From positions 1 through 6,921 of the forward strand of contig WQTL01000393.1 in assembly GCA_009786275.1 (NCBI GenBank): a stretch of 6,921 nt of DNA, in the 5' to 3' direction. This DNA comes from Bacillota bacterium. Its GTDB lineage: Bacteria > Bacillota > Clostridia > Oscillospirales > Acutalibacteraceae. Under the pieces are notes generated by a model, which did no database searches, was not told where the DNA came from, and saw only the letters and a list, made by a program, of their open reading frames with translations. Both the position numbers and the translations under genes were made by a program. Each line of letters opens with the position of its first letter. Within the stretch, counting starts at the first letter, position 1. Shown piece after piece: positions 1-5,123 of the stretch.

Positions 1-278
1 AGGAAATGGCGCACGAAATGAACCTTGACGGCTTCCTGGCTCTTGTGCGGCGCTACGGCCCCGATTTTTCGCGGCTGACCCCGGAGATGCTGCTGGAATT
101 CGTGGACAAAATCGTGGTACATCACCGGGCCAAGGAGCAAGGCGTGATGCAGCAGAAGGTGGAAATCTATTACAAGATGATTGGCCATGTACAACTGCCC
201 TCGCTGGACAAGAAGCAGACGGAACGATTCCAGGTTAGCTTCGGGCGCATTCGGGATGTCATGGCGATTGCGGCTTGA
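1..278 (+). CDS. Large serine recombinase, C-terminal fragment (DUF4368 region), 5' end outside window
   Basis: The reading frame is open to the left edge (codon GAA at 3-5 precedes the first ATG at 6), so this is the 3' end of a longer gene; the ATG at 6 is probably internal. The roughly 90 visible residues match the C-terminal DUF4368 region of large serine recombinases of the TnpX/Tn4451 type, with the pattern FLALVRRY, then LTPEMLLEFVDKIVVHHR, then KVEIYYKMIGHV. Such enzymes excise and integrate mobile elements by serine-based strand exchange. The N-terminal catalytic domain and zinc-ribbon/coiled-coil parts are not in the window, so activity cannot be judged. The protein ends in GRIRDVMAIAA, nearly repeated at the end of the next gene. 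Family call is firm; whether the gene is intact is unknown. Confidence 0.8.
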   Translation, partial: EMAHEMNLDGFLALVRRYGPDFSRLTPEMLLEFVDKIVVHHRAKEQGVMQQKVEIYYKMIGHVQLPSLDKKQTERFQVSFGRIRDVMAIAA

Positions 279-280
279 AT

Positions 281-285
281 GGAGG
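281..285 (+). promoter_or_regulatory. Ribosome binding site that sets the start of the small resolvase-like gene
   Basis: GGAGG lies 8 bases before the ATG at 294. Because it lies downstream of the alternative ATG at 279, it argues for initiation at 294. Confidence 0.7.
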
Positions 286-293
286 TGTTGGAA

Positions 294-674
294 ATGGAAG
301 AAACCAAGAGAGCCGCGATTTATTGCAGATTGGCGCAAGTGGACGATGATGCAATGGAATTGCAGAAAAAGCGGGTTTTGCAATTTGCTGCCGAATTGGG
401 CCACCTCAACCCAATCGTGTACGCAGATAATGGCGCAAGCGGTATTACCTTCGACCGCCCCGCATTCTCGGCAATAAACGCCGACATTGCGGCAGGGAAA
501 ATTGGCGCTGTTGTTGTCCTATCATCTTCCCGTATCGGGCGAAACCTAGCCGAAACATTATCCTGGATAGGCAAAACAAAAAGGAATGATGTGGCCCTGA
601 AAGCATGGGATGGTTCGCTTGATTGTGATGCGGCTTTAGGCGCTATTCGGGATGTGATGGCGGGTGCGGCTTGA
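294..674 (+). CDS. Small resolvase-like protein lacking the catalytic serine
   Basis: A 126-residue protein consisting almost only of a serine-recombinase N-terminal (resolvase) fold. Visible family marks are the first strand RAAIYCRLA (residues 6-14), NGASGITFDRPAF (46-58) and SSSRIGR (77-83), which keeps the two arginines that help catalysis in active enzymes. The nucleophilic serine normally following YCR-(V/L) is alanine here (A14), so strand cleavage is not expected. No DNA-binding C-terminal domain is present. The start at 294 is preferred over the in-frame ATG at 279 because GGAGG at 281-285 sits 8 bases ahead of it; the ATG at 279 directly abuts the upstream TGA and precedes that ribosome site. 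It follows the large recombinase fragment in the same direction and was probably co-transcribed with it. It may be a regulator or partner of the large recombinase, or a decaying relic. Confidence 0.75.
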   Translation: MEETKRAAIYCRLAQVDDDAMELQKKRVLQFAAELGHLNPIVYADNGASGITFDRPAFSAINADIAAGKIGAVVVLSSSRIGRNLAETLSWIGKTKRNDVALKAWDGSLDCDAALGAIRDVMAGAA

Positions 675-688
675 CGGACAACAAAAAA

Positions 689-721
689 TTAACCACAAGG
701 GCCAAAGACCCTTATGGTTAA
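689..721 (-). terminator. Intrinsic terminator of the tRNA-Thr unit
   Basis: A hairpin with arms 689-701 and 709-721: 7 bp (TTAACCA/TGGTTAA), one C-A mismatch, then 5 bp (AAGGG/CCCTT) around a 7-base loop. Read on the minus strand it is followed by six T residues (the A run at 683-688), just 6 bases past the tRNA 3' end. No T-run follows on the plus strand, so it does not serve the recombinase genes well. Confidence 0.85.
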
Positions 722-727
722 CGGTTG

Positions 728-802
728 TGGAGCCGGCAGACGGACTTGAACCCCCGACCTGCTGATTACAAATCAGCTGCTCTACCACTGAGCTATGCCG
801 GC
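728..802 (-). tRNA. tRNA-Thr(UGU)
   Basis: A 75-nt cloverleaf can be drawn on the minus strand. The acceptor stem is 7 bp (GCCGGCA with TGCCGGC), the D-arm GCTC/GAGC has a 7-base loop, and the anticodon stem GCTGA/TCAGC carries loop TTTGTAA, giving anticodon TGT at 34-36 and A37. The T-loop is TTCAAGT, the discriminator is T and CCA is encoded. It decodes ACA and, by wobble, other threonine codons. U36 followed by A37 makes it an expected substrate for t6A modification by the Tsa proteins, two of which are encoded upstream on the same strand. The T-stem GGGGG pairs with CCGTC, leaving one G-G mismatch and one G-T wobble, which is unusual. With its own promoter and terminator it is probably still expressed. 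Confidence 0.95.
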
Positions 803-814
803 TTAACGTAAAGC

Positions 815-843
815 ATTATAGTATAAAACCGTCCCGCTGTCAA
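815..843 (-). promoter_or_regulatory. Consensus sigma-A promoter of tRNA-Thr
   Basis: On the minus strand the -35 box is TTGACA (843-838), followed by a 17-bp spacer and the -10 box TATAAT (820-815): both hexamers are perfect consensus. Transcription would start near 808, about 6 bases before the tRNA 5' end. The -35 box lies only 30 bases past the stop of the Mrr gene. Confidence 0.9.
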
Positions 844-872
844 GGGAATTTTATCGGGCGGCGAGCTCCCTT

Positions 873-1793
873 TCAGTCATCCCAGATTTCATCGTCAGGT
901 ATACAGTAGGACACCCTGCGGACTTTATACTCATAGCTTTCGATGAGGTCAATCAACTTGTCCCCGTCGATCAGCGTCACCGGAAAATTCCCGGTTTTCG
1001 CGGTCTCCGTTGCGGACTTCGTGAATGACGACGTGGTGATAAAAATTCCGTACTCAGCGGAGTGGCGGATAATCGCCCCCTTAAATTCGTCGATGGATTT
1101 TGAACCCACCTGCCCCTCGCGGAATCTTTTGCATTGCAATGCCACGCGCTCCGTGCGATAGTTGGCGCTCAGACTATACCCGTAGCCGTCAATACCGCCG
1201 TCGTTGCTCTTTTGAACGCCTTTTTCCTTGTCGACAGAGACTCCCATTTTCTTCAAAAGGCCACGGCAGAATATCTCGAATTTGTATGGGTTCATCTCCG
1301 TCAGCTTCCGCTTGAGTTCAGAACGCCATTCATTATCAAAAAAGTCCTGGCGGTTTTCGCCCGGGGCTTCGTCTTCGGCGCCTTCCTGTATACCGCTTTC
1401 GCTTTTTGCGGCCCTTTTTTGCTTTGCCTCCTCCATCCAAATCGGAGTGGAAACAGCCCTGACTTCCTCGCCGGTCAGGCAAGCGGCATCGGTCGCCAAG
1501 CCTTTGGCGGTCAGTTTCACCGGCGCCATTCGCTTAAAGCCCACGTAACCCGCAAGCTTAAGGTGCCTCAGGCTGTAATTCATGGTGAAATCAAACGGCC
1601 TCCAGTTATTTCCTGTCTTTGACGATTTGTTGAAATGACTGACATACTGGTTCCAGGCGTCATTTTCGCCGGCGATTTGACGTTCAAGCTCCTGTTTCGT
1701 CAGCTCGCCGCCATTCTCCTGCAAAATTTTCACAATCACCGGCATCAGCAGATTTTCATTCTCGATGGAATTCGATGTAAAGCGTATGTTCAT
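873..1793 (-). CDS. mrr: Mrr-type restriction endonuclease
   Basis: A 306-residue protein with the two-part Mrr layout. Residues about 15-105 form an N-terminal winged-helix region (LTKQELERQIA, YSLRHLKLAGYV, KLTAKG). An acidic and Ala-rich linker follows (about 118-150), then the Mrr catalytic domain (about 155-285). The PD-(D/E)xK-like catalytic set is visible: FE at 172-173, GGIDG with D202, and LQCKRF with Q220 and K222; TTSSFT (253-258) and VTLIDGDKL (272-280) are typical of the domain. Mrr enzymes cut DNA carrying foreign methylation, so this is likely a type IV defence nuclease. The ATG at 1793 forms an ATGA overlap with the tsaB stop and has AAAGGAA 8 bases upstream. The gene looks less GC-rich than tsaE/tsaB, which suggests acquisition. 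Family is secure; the target modification is unknown. No good terminator follows before the tRNA promoter. Confidence 0.9.
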   Translation of the reverse strand: MNIRFTSNSIENENLLMPVIVKILQENGGELTKQELERQIAGENDAWNQYVSHFNKSSKTGNNWRPFDFTMNYSLRHLKLAGYVGFKRMAPVKLTAKGLATDAACLTGEEVRAVSTPIWMEEAKQKRAAKSESGIQEGAEDEAPGENRQDFFDNEWRSELKRKLTEMNPYKFEIFCRGLLKKMGVSVDKEKGVQKSNDGGIDGYGYSLSANYRTERVALQCKRFREGQVGSKSIDEFKGAIIRHSAEYGIFITTSSFTKSATETAKTGNFPVTLIDGDKLIDLIESYEYKVRRVSYCIPDDEIWDD

Positions 1794-2473
1794 AGGATCA
1801 GTTCCTTTCTCTCCCTTTCCGCCTGGCTGGGCCGGAGATACACCGCGTGCAGCTGCGCCGCTGGGCGGTAGTCGGCCTCCCGCGCCGCGAGGACCGCGCC
1901 GTATGCCCGCTGGAAGCGCCACTGCTCCGGGGCAAGCTTCCAGTCCGGGCGCTTTCGCATGGCCTCATGGCACAGGGCCGCGCCGTCGCCCAGGAAGGTC
2001 ACGGGCCGGTTCAGGTCCAGCAGGCGGCGCTCCAGGGCTTCGATGGGCAGGGCCTCGTCCCCACACAGGCGAAGGGGGCTCCCCTGCCCCGCCTCGAACA
2101 GCGCGGCGTAGACCTGCGCGCGGCGCGCGTCCATCGCGCAGCAGAGCACGCCGTCCAGGAACGCGGACTGCGCCGCTATCGCCGCCAGTGTGGAAACCCC
2201 GGCGCATGGCTTATCATTGGCCTGGGCCAGGCCCTTCACCGCCGCCACGCCGATGCGCACCCCCGTGAACGAGCCCGGGCCGCAGGTTACGGCGAAGCGG
2301 CCGACCTTACCGATGGACAGCCCGCAGTGGCGCAGCAGCGTATCTATCATGGGGAGCAATACGGCGCTGTGTTGCTGTTTTCCGCGGACAAAGCTTTCGC
2401 CCAGCAGCGCGCCGTCCTCCTCCAGGGCCGCGGAGACCGTGCCCGCCGAGGTATCAACGCCCAGTGTGACCAT
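1790..2473 (-). CDS. tsaB: tRNA threonylcarbamoyladenosine biosynthesis protein TsaB
   Basis: A 227-residue protein, full length for the family. TsaB is an ASKHA-fold scaffold that, with TsaD and TsaE, transfers the threonylcarbamoyl group to A37 of tRNAs decoding ANN codons in the cytoplasm. The start MVTLGVDTSAGTVSAAL gives the ATPase-fold phosphate-1-like strand pair. The signature GPGSFTGVRIG is at 65-75, followed by AAVKGLA; DARRAQVYAALF is at 115-126, and the usual tail YLRPSQAERER at 212-222. The ATG at 2473 is supported by GAGGAGGGG (2486-2478). It overlaps the end of tsaE by 20 bases, and its own TGA overlaps the Mrr ATG (ATGA at 1793-1790), so the three genes are likely translationally coupled. 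rimI and tsaD, frequent downstream neighbours in Firmicutes, are not here. Confidence 0.95.
   Translation of the reverse strand: MVTLGVDTSAGTVSAALEEDGALLGESFVRGKQQHSAVLLPMIDTLLRHCGLSIGKVGRFAVTCGPGSFTGVRIGVAAVKGLAQANDKPCAGVSTLAAIAAQSAFLDGVLCCAMDARRAQVYAALFEAGQGSPLRLCGDEALPIEALERRLLDLNRPVTFLGDGAALCHEAMRKRPDWKLAPEQWRFQRAYGAVLAAREADYRPAAQLHAVYLRPSQAERERKELIL
1802..1808 (-). promoter_or_regulatory. Ribosome binding site deciding the Mrr start inside tsaB
   Basis: AAAGGAA on the minus strand, within the last codons of tsaB and 8 bases before the ATG at 1793. It supports this start over longer in-frame openings that run back antiparallel-free through tsaB to 1922 and lack Mrr-like sequence. Confidence 0.7.
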
Positions 2474-2897
2474 GCGTCCCCTCCTCTATCGTGATCATGC
2501 GGCTATGCTCGTCCGCGCCGGGCGTAATCGTCACGCGCCAGGCGTTTGCGGGGATCGCCGCGAGGATGTTCTCGCTCCACTCCACGGCGATGACATGCGC
2601 GCCGTCCAGGTAGTCGAACCAGCCTGTGGATTCCAAGCTTTCCCAGCCCTCCACGCGGTACATATCGAAATGAGCCAAAGGCGGGCTGCCCGGGTACTCG
2701 TTCATGATGGCATACGTGGGGCTGCAGACCTCCCCCGCGCAGCTTAAGCCCTTGGCCAGGCCACGAACGAATGCCGTCTTCCCCGCGCCTAAACCGCCGA
2801 ACAGGGCCACGACGCTGCCGGGGGAGAGCCGGGGGGCGAGGGCGGCGGCGAGGGCTTCGGTTTCTTCCGGGGTGTGGGTGTGGTGTTTTTCAAGCAT
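2454..2897 (-). CDS. tsaE: tRNA threonylcarbamoyladenosine biosynthesis ATPase TsaE
   Basis: A 147-residue P-loop ATPase of usual family length. TsaE binds the TsaB-TsaD dimer and uses ATP hydrolysis to reset it between cycles of t6A synthesis. The Walker A motif GGLGAGKT is at 34-41; further family marks are SPTYAIMNEY (59-68), HFDMYR (76-81) and VIAVEWSEN (102-110), containing the acidic residues that support ATP/Mg binding. The ATG at 2897 has AGGGA five bases upstream. It is the first gene of the tsaE-tsaB-mrr operon, driven by the predicted promoter at 3042-3070. A large palindrome lies in the leader between promoter and gene. The last 20 bases overlap tsaB. Confidence 0.95.
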   Translation of the reverse strand: MLEKHHTHTPEETEALAAALAPRLSPGSVVALFGGLGAGKTAFVRGLAKGLSCAGEVCSPTYAIMNEYPGSPPLAHFDMYRVEGWESLESTGWFDYLDGAHVIAVEWSENILAAIPANAWRVTITPGADEHSRMITIEEGTHGHTGR

Positions 2898-2911
2898 AGC
2901 ATTCCCTGTTG

Positions 2912-3024
2912 TGCGGCGCTGCGATGCAACGCCCTACGAGTGTTTCGCCAATGGCGAATTCAAACACGCGTTCCGCCTTCGCTATTGGCGAAACACTCGT
3001 AGGGCGAGCCATTGGCCCGCCGAA
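2912..3024. repeat. Large palindromic intergenic element in the tsaE leader
   Basis: Arms 2931-2958 and 2978-3005 are inverted repeats pairing at 27 of 28 positions around a 19-base centre. Weaker pairing continues outward to about 2912 and 3024 (21 of 30 outer positions 2911-2940 versus 2996-3025, including the ten inner ones already counted). Each arm also contains its own near-palindrome (TCGCCAATGGCGA at 2945-2957 and its counterpart at 2979-2991), so the element could fold as nested hairpins or a cruciform. Size, symmetry and lack of coding content suggest a non-autonomous MITE- or REP-like repeat. It lies downstream of the predicted tsaE promoter and would be transcribed; its outer edge ends 4 bases before the tsaE ribosome site. 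No T-run follows either side, so it does not look like a simple terminator. Confidence 0.8.
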
Positions 3025-3041
3025 TAAAGCATCTGCCAAGC

Positions 3042-3070
3042 ATTATACCACAAAAAATCCCCCATGGGAA
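3042..3070 (-). promoter_or_regulatory. Promoter of the tsaE-tsaB-mrr operon
   Basis: On the minus strand there is a perfect -10 TATAAT (3047-3042) with an upstream TGG that makes it an extended -10. A weaker -35 TTCCCA (3070-3065) lies 17 bp away. Transcription would begin near 3035 and give a leader of about 138 bases that includes the palindrome. Confidence 0.75.
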
Positions 3071-3080
3071 GAACTTTTTC

Positions 3081-3109
3081 TTGAAATTCTCCGCCGGATA
3101 AGCTATACT
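3081..3109 (+). promoter_or_regulatory. Promoter of the SEDS glycosyltransferase gene
   Basis: TTGAAA at 3081-3086, a 17-bp spacer, then TATACT at 3104-3109: five of six matches in each sigma-A box. The start would fall near 3116, about 22 bases before the ATG at 3139. It stands back to back with the tsaE promoter, the two -35 boxes being 10 bases apart. Confidence 0.8.
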
Positions 3110-3138
3110 GGTAAGGATTATGGGCAGGAGGGGCGCAA

Positions 3139-4374
3139 ATGGCCAAATACCGCGCGAAACAAAAGAGTATCCTGCACGGCGGCGGGGGGGGCACCGGCCT
3201 GCGGCACGCGGCCAGGGGCACGGACTGGCTCACCATCGGGCTGTGCCTGGCCTGCTCGGCCTTCGGCCTGGTGCTGGTGCACTCGGCCACCCTGGCCGGG
3301 GCGCAGCTGAAGGAAAAGCTGGTGTTCGGCCTGTTCTCCAGCGAGGTGTTCAATTCGGCGGGGGGCGTGGCCGCGGGGCTGGTGTTCGCCCTGGCCATCA
3401 GCTTTCTGGACTATGAGTTGCTGCTGAAGTTCTGGTATGTCATCGCGGGGGGCTGCGCGTTGCTGATGCTGCTGCTGATCCCCTTCGGCGCGGCGCTCAA
3501 TCCCCTGCGCCCGGACGCCAGGCTCTGGTTTGATCTTGGCTTTATCGATTTCCAGCCCTCGGAACTGCTGAAGATGGGCTTCATCATTTCCTTCACGTGG
3601 CACCTGCACCGGGAGCGGGAGCGTATCAACAAGCTCAAGACCATCCTGATGCTCGGCGCGCACGCCCTGATCCCCTTCGGCCTGGTGGTCATCACGGGGG
3701 ACCTGGGCAGCGCCATTGTTTTTCTCGCCATCACGGCGGGCATGCTTTTCATCGCGGGGCTTAAAATGCGCTGGTTCGCGGCGCTGTTCGGCCTGCTGGG
3801 GGCCGCGTTCCCCCTGGTGTGGATCTATTTCATCAGCAGCTTCCAGAAGATGCGCGTATACGCCGTCTATTTCCCATGGCCGAAATACGATTTCCTCACG
3901 GAGGCCGACTTCAAAGACAAGATCTACCAGCAGCAGCAGGCGGTCAACGCCATCGGCTCGGGGCAGCTGTTCGGCCGGGGGCTGTTCAACGGCACGGTGG
4001 ACGTCCCCGTGCGCGAAAGCGACATGATCTTCTCCGTGGCCGGGGAGGAGCTGGGCTTCATCGGCGCGGCGGCGGTGCTGCTGTGCATCACCCTGGTGGT
4101 GGCGCGCCTGATCCTCGTCAGCAGCCGCACCCGCAATTTGCGCGCCCGGCTGCTCTGCGCGGGGGTGGCCCTGATGATCGGCGCGCAGGCCATCATCAAC
4201 ATCGGCGTATGCCTGAAGCTGCTGCCCGTCACGGGCATCACGCTGCCCTTCATCAGCGCGGGGGGGTCTTCCAACCTGAGCCTATACCTCACGATAGGCC
4301 TTGTGCTCACGGTGTTCCGGCACCAGAACGAGCACGAGGACACGCAGAGCTACTTCGATTATCTGTACTCATAG
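3139..4374 (+). CDS. SEDS-family peptidoglycan glycosyltransferase (RodA/FtsW/SpoVE)
   Basis: A 411-residue polytopic membrane protein, the usual SEDS length. The family polymerises lipid II into glycan strands together with a class B penicillin-binding protein. A basic, Gly-rich cytoplasmic N-terminus (1-28) leads into many hydrophobic segments. Visible motifs are ARLWFDLGFIDFQPSELLKM (127-146), GDLGSA (187-192), YQQQQAVNAIGSGQLFGRGLFNG (about 263-285), the extracellular catalytic loop VPVRESDMIFSVAGEELGFIG with the expected catalytic acid D295, and LPVTGITLPFISAGGSS (362-378). Variations are V291 where Glu of the PE pair is usual and A374 in place of Tyr in FISYGGSS. The ATG has AGGAGGGG at 3126-3133. 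A run of eight G at 3184-3191 encodes part of the Gly tract. It appears monocistronic, with no PBP partner in view, so RodA, FtsW and SpoVE cannot be separated with certainty; the sequence feels closest to RodA. Confidence 0.9.
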   Translation: MAKYRAKQKSILHGGGGGTGLRHAARGTDWLTIGLCLACSAFGLVLVHSATLAGAQLKEKLVFGLFSSEVFNSAGGVAAGLVFALAISFLDYELLLKFWYVIAGGCALLMLLLIPFGAALNPLRPDARLWFDLGFIDFQPSELLKMGFIISFTWHLHRERERINKLKTILMLGAHALIPFGLVVITGDLGSAIVFLAITAGMLFIAGLKMRWFAALFGLLGAAFPLVWIYFISSFQKMRVYAVYFPWPKYDFLTEADFKDKIYQQQQAVNAIGSGQLFGRGLFNGTVDVPVRESDMIFSVAGEELGFIGAAAVLLCITLVVARLILVSSRTRNLRARLLCAGVALMIGAQAIINIGVCLKLLPVTGITLPFISAGGSSNLSLYLTIGLVLTVFRHQNEHEDTQSYFDYLYS

Positions 4375-4376
4375 TA

Positions 4377-4401
4377 AAACCCCTTGAATATCAAGGAGTT
4401 T
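4377..4401. terminator. Probable bidirectional terminator between convergent genes
   Basis: A hairpin with stem CCTTGA/TCAAGG (4382-4387, 4391-4396), a 3-base loop, one C-A mismatch, then four more pairs (C-G and three A-T). Minus-strand reading gives GGGGTTTTA after the core stem; plus-strand reading gives GTTT and, six bases on, TTTT. It lies 3 bases after the SEDS stop and 17 bases past the end of the convergent sortase gene. Confidence 0.55.
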
Positions 4402-4418
4402 CATCGTTTTGGCCGGCT

Positions 4419-5123
4419 TCATCGGGCCGGCGGGGCAACCCTTGCCAGCAGCACCATCCTGGCGTTGTTGAATTCATAGGAACAGGTGGACAGCGTCACG
4501 ACCCTATCCCCCTGCGCCAGGCCGATGCCGCGGTATTGCCTCGCGTTTTGCTCCACATAGGCAAGATAGGTTTCGCTCAGGTCCACGCTGTAGACCTCCC
4601 GATCGGTGTGCTTCACCACCAGGTAGGCGAAAAACTCCAGCACAAGGGTCTCGCTGGGCAGGTAAACGGCGCCCCGCGGGTTGGCGGTGAAGAAATCCTC
4701 GTCCGCAAAAGCTTTCAGCGTGCCGAACATGCTGCCGTTTTTCATATGGTGCCCGTAGATGATCGTGTTTTGCGAAGTGAAGTCCGCTGCGCAGCGGCAG
4801 TCCATAAACAGGGTGCCCGCCGCGGCGTCGCCGCCGTTCAGGTCGCGGCGCAGATAGAAGCCGTTGTCCTTGTACCGGACAAAGGGATAATCGATGTTCG
4901 TGTTCGGGATGGTCAGCCAGCCGGCGACGTCTGGATACGTTTTCCGGAGATCCATCACGCTTTGGTTTACGGATTCCCCCGGGCCCGGTTTGTATTCCAT
5001 CACCCGTTCGTGCATTTGCGCTTCCGCGCTGTAATTTTTGCCGATGTCCCATACCCGGTAGGCGCTGTAGCACAGCAGCACCGCAAACAACAGCGCCAAA
5101 AGCCTATGAGCGGTTTTCTTCAC
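4419..5123 (-). CDS. srtB: Class B sortase
   Basis: A 234-residue membrane-anchored transpeptidase that would join sorted surface proteins to the cell wall or to one another. One N-terminal hydrophobic segment (about 7-24, after MKKTAHR) is followed by a sortase domain: VAGWLTIPNTNIDYPFV (66-82), IIYGHHMKNGSMFGTL with catalytic H125 (121-136), TLSTCSYE with catalytic C214 (210-217), and R222 in NNARMVLLAR. Domain spacing and the GHHM and TLSTC contexts are class B. The start is GTG at 5123, 20 bases inside the Cna-B gene, with AAGGGGG 7 bases upstream (5137-5131). It is the last gene of the signal peptidase-CnaB-sortase cassette, and the adjacent Cna-B protein is its probable substrate. All three catalytic residues are present, so it should be active. 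Confidence 0.93.
   Translation of the reverse strand: MKKTAHRLLALLFAVLLCYSAYRVWDIGKNYSAEAQMHERVMEYKPGPGESVNQSVMDLRKTYPDVAGWLTIPNTNIDYPFVRYKDNGFYLRRDLNGGDAAAGTLFMDCRCAADFTSQNTIIYGHHMKNGSMFGTLKAFADEDFFTANPRGAVYLPSETLVLEFFAYLVVKHTDREVYSVDLSETYLAYVEQNARQYRGIGLAQGDRVVTLSTCSYEFNNARMVLLARVAPPAR

Noticed and set aside
840..875. Inverted repeat after the Mrr stop (AAGGGA with TCCCTT) as a terminator
   Set aside because: Only 6 bp with a loop of about 19 bases and no T-run after it; it overlaps the tRNA promoter -35 box.
1794..1922. Longer in-frame start for the Mrr gene (43 extra residues)
   Set aside because: The added part lies wholly within tsaB, reads as Gly/Ala/Arg/Pro-rich shadow sequence and has no Mrr similarity; the ATG at 1793 has a ribosome site and an ATGA junction.
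1847..2494. Plus-strand open frame of 215 residues opposite tsaB
   Set aside because: Antisense shadow of a clearly recognised TsaB gene, with no recognisable protein motif.
2898..3138. CRISPR-like array in the tsaE-SEDS gap
   Set aside because: There is one inverted repeat, not direct repeats with regular spacers, and no cas gene is present.
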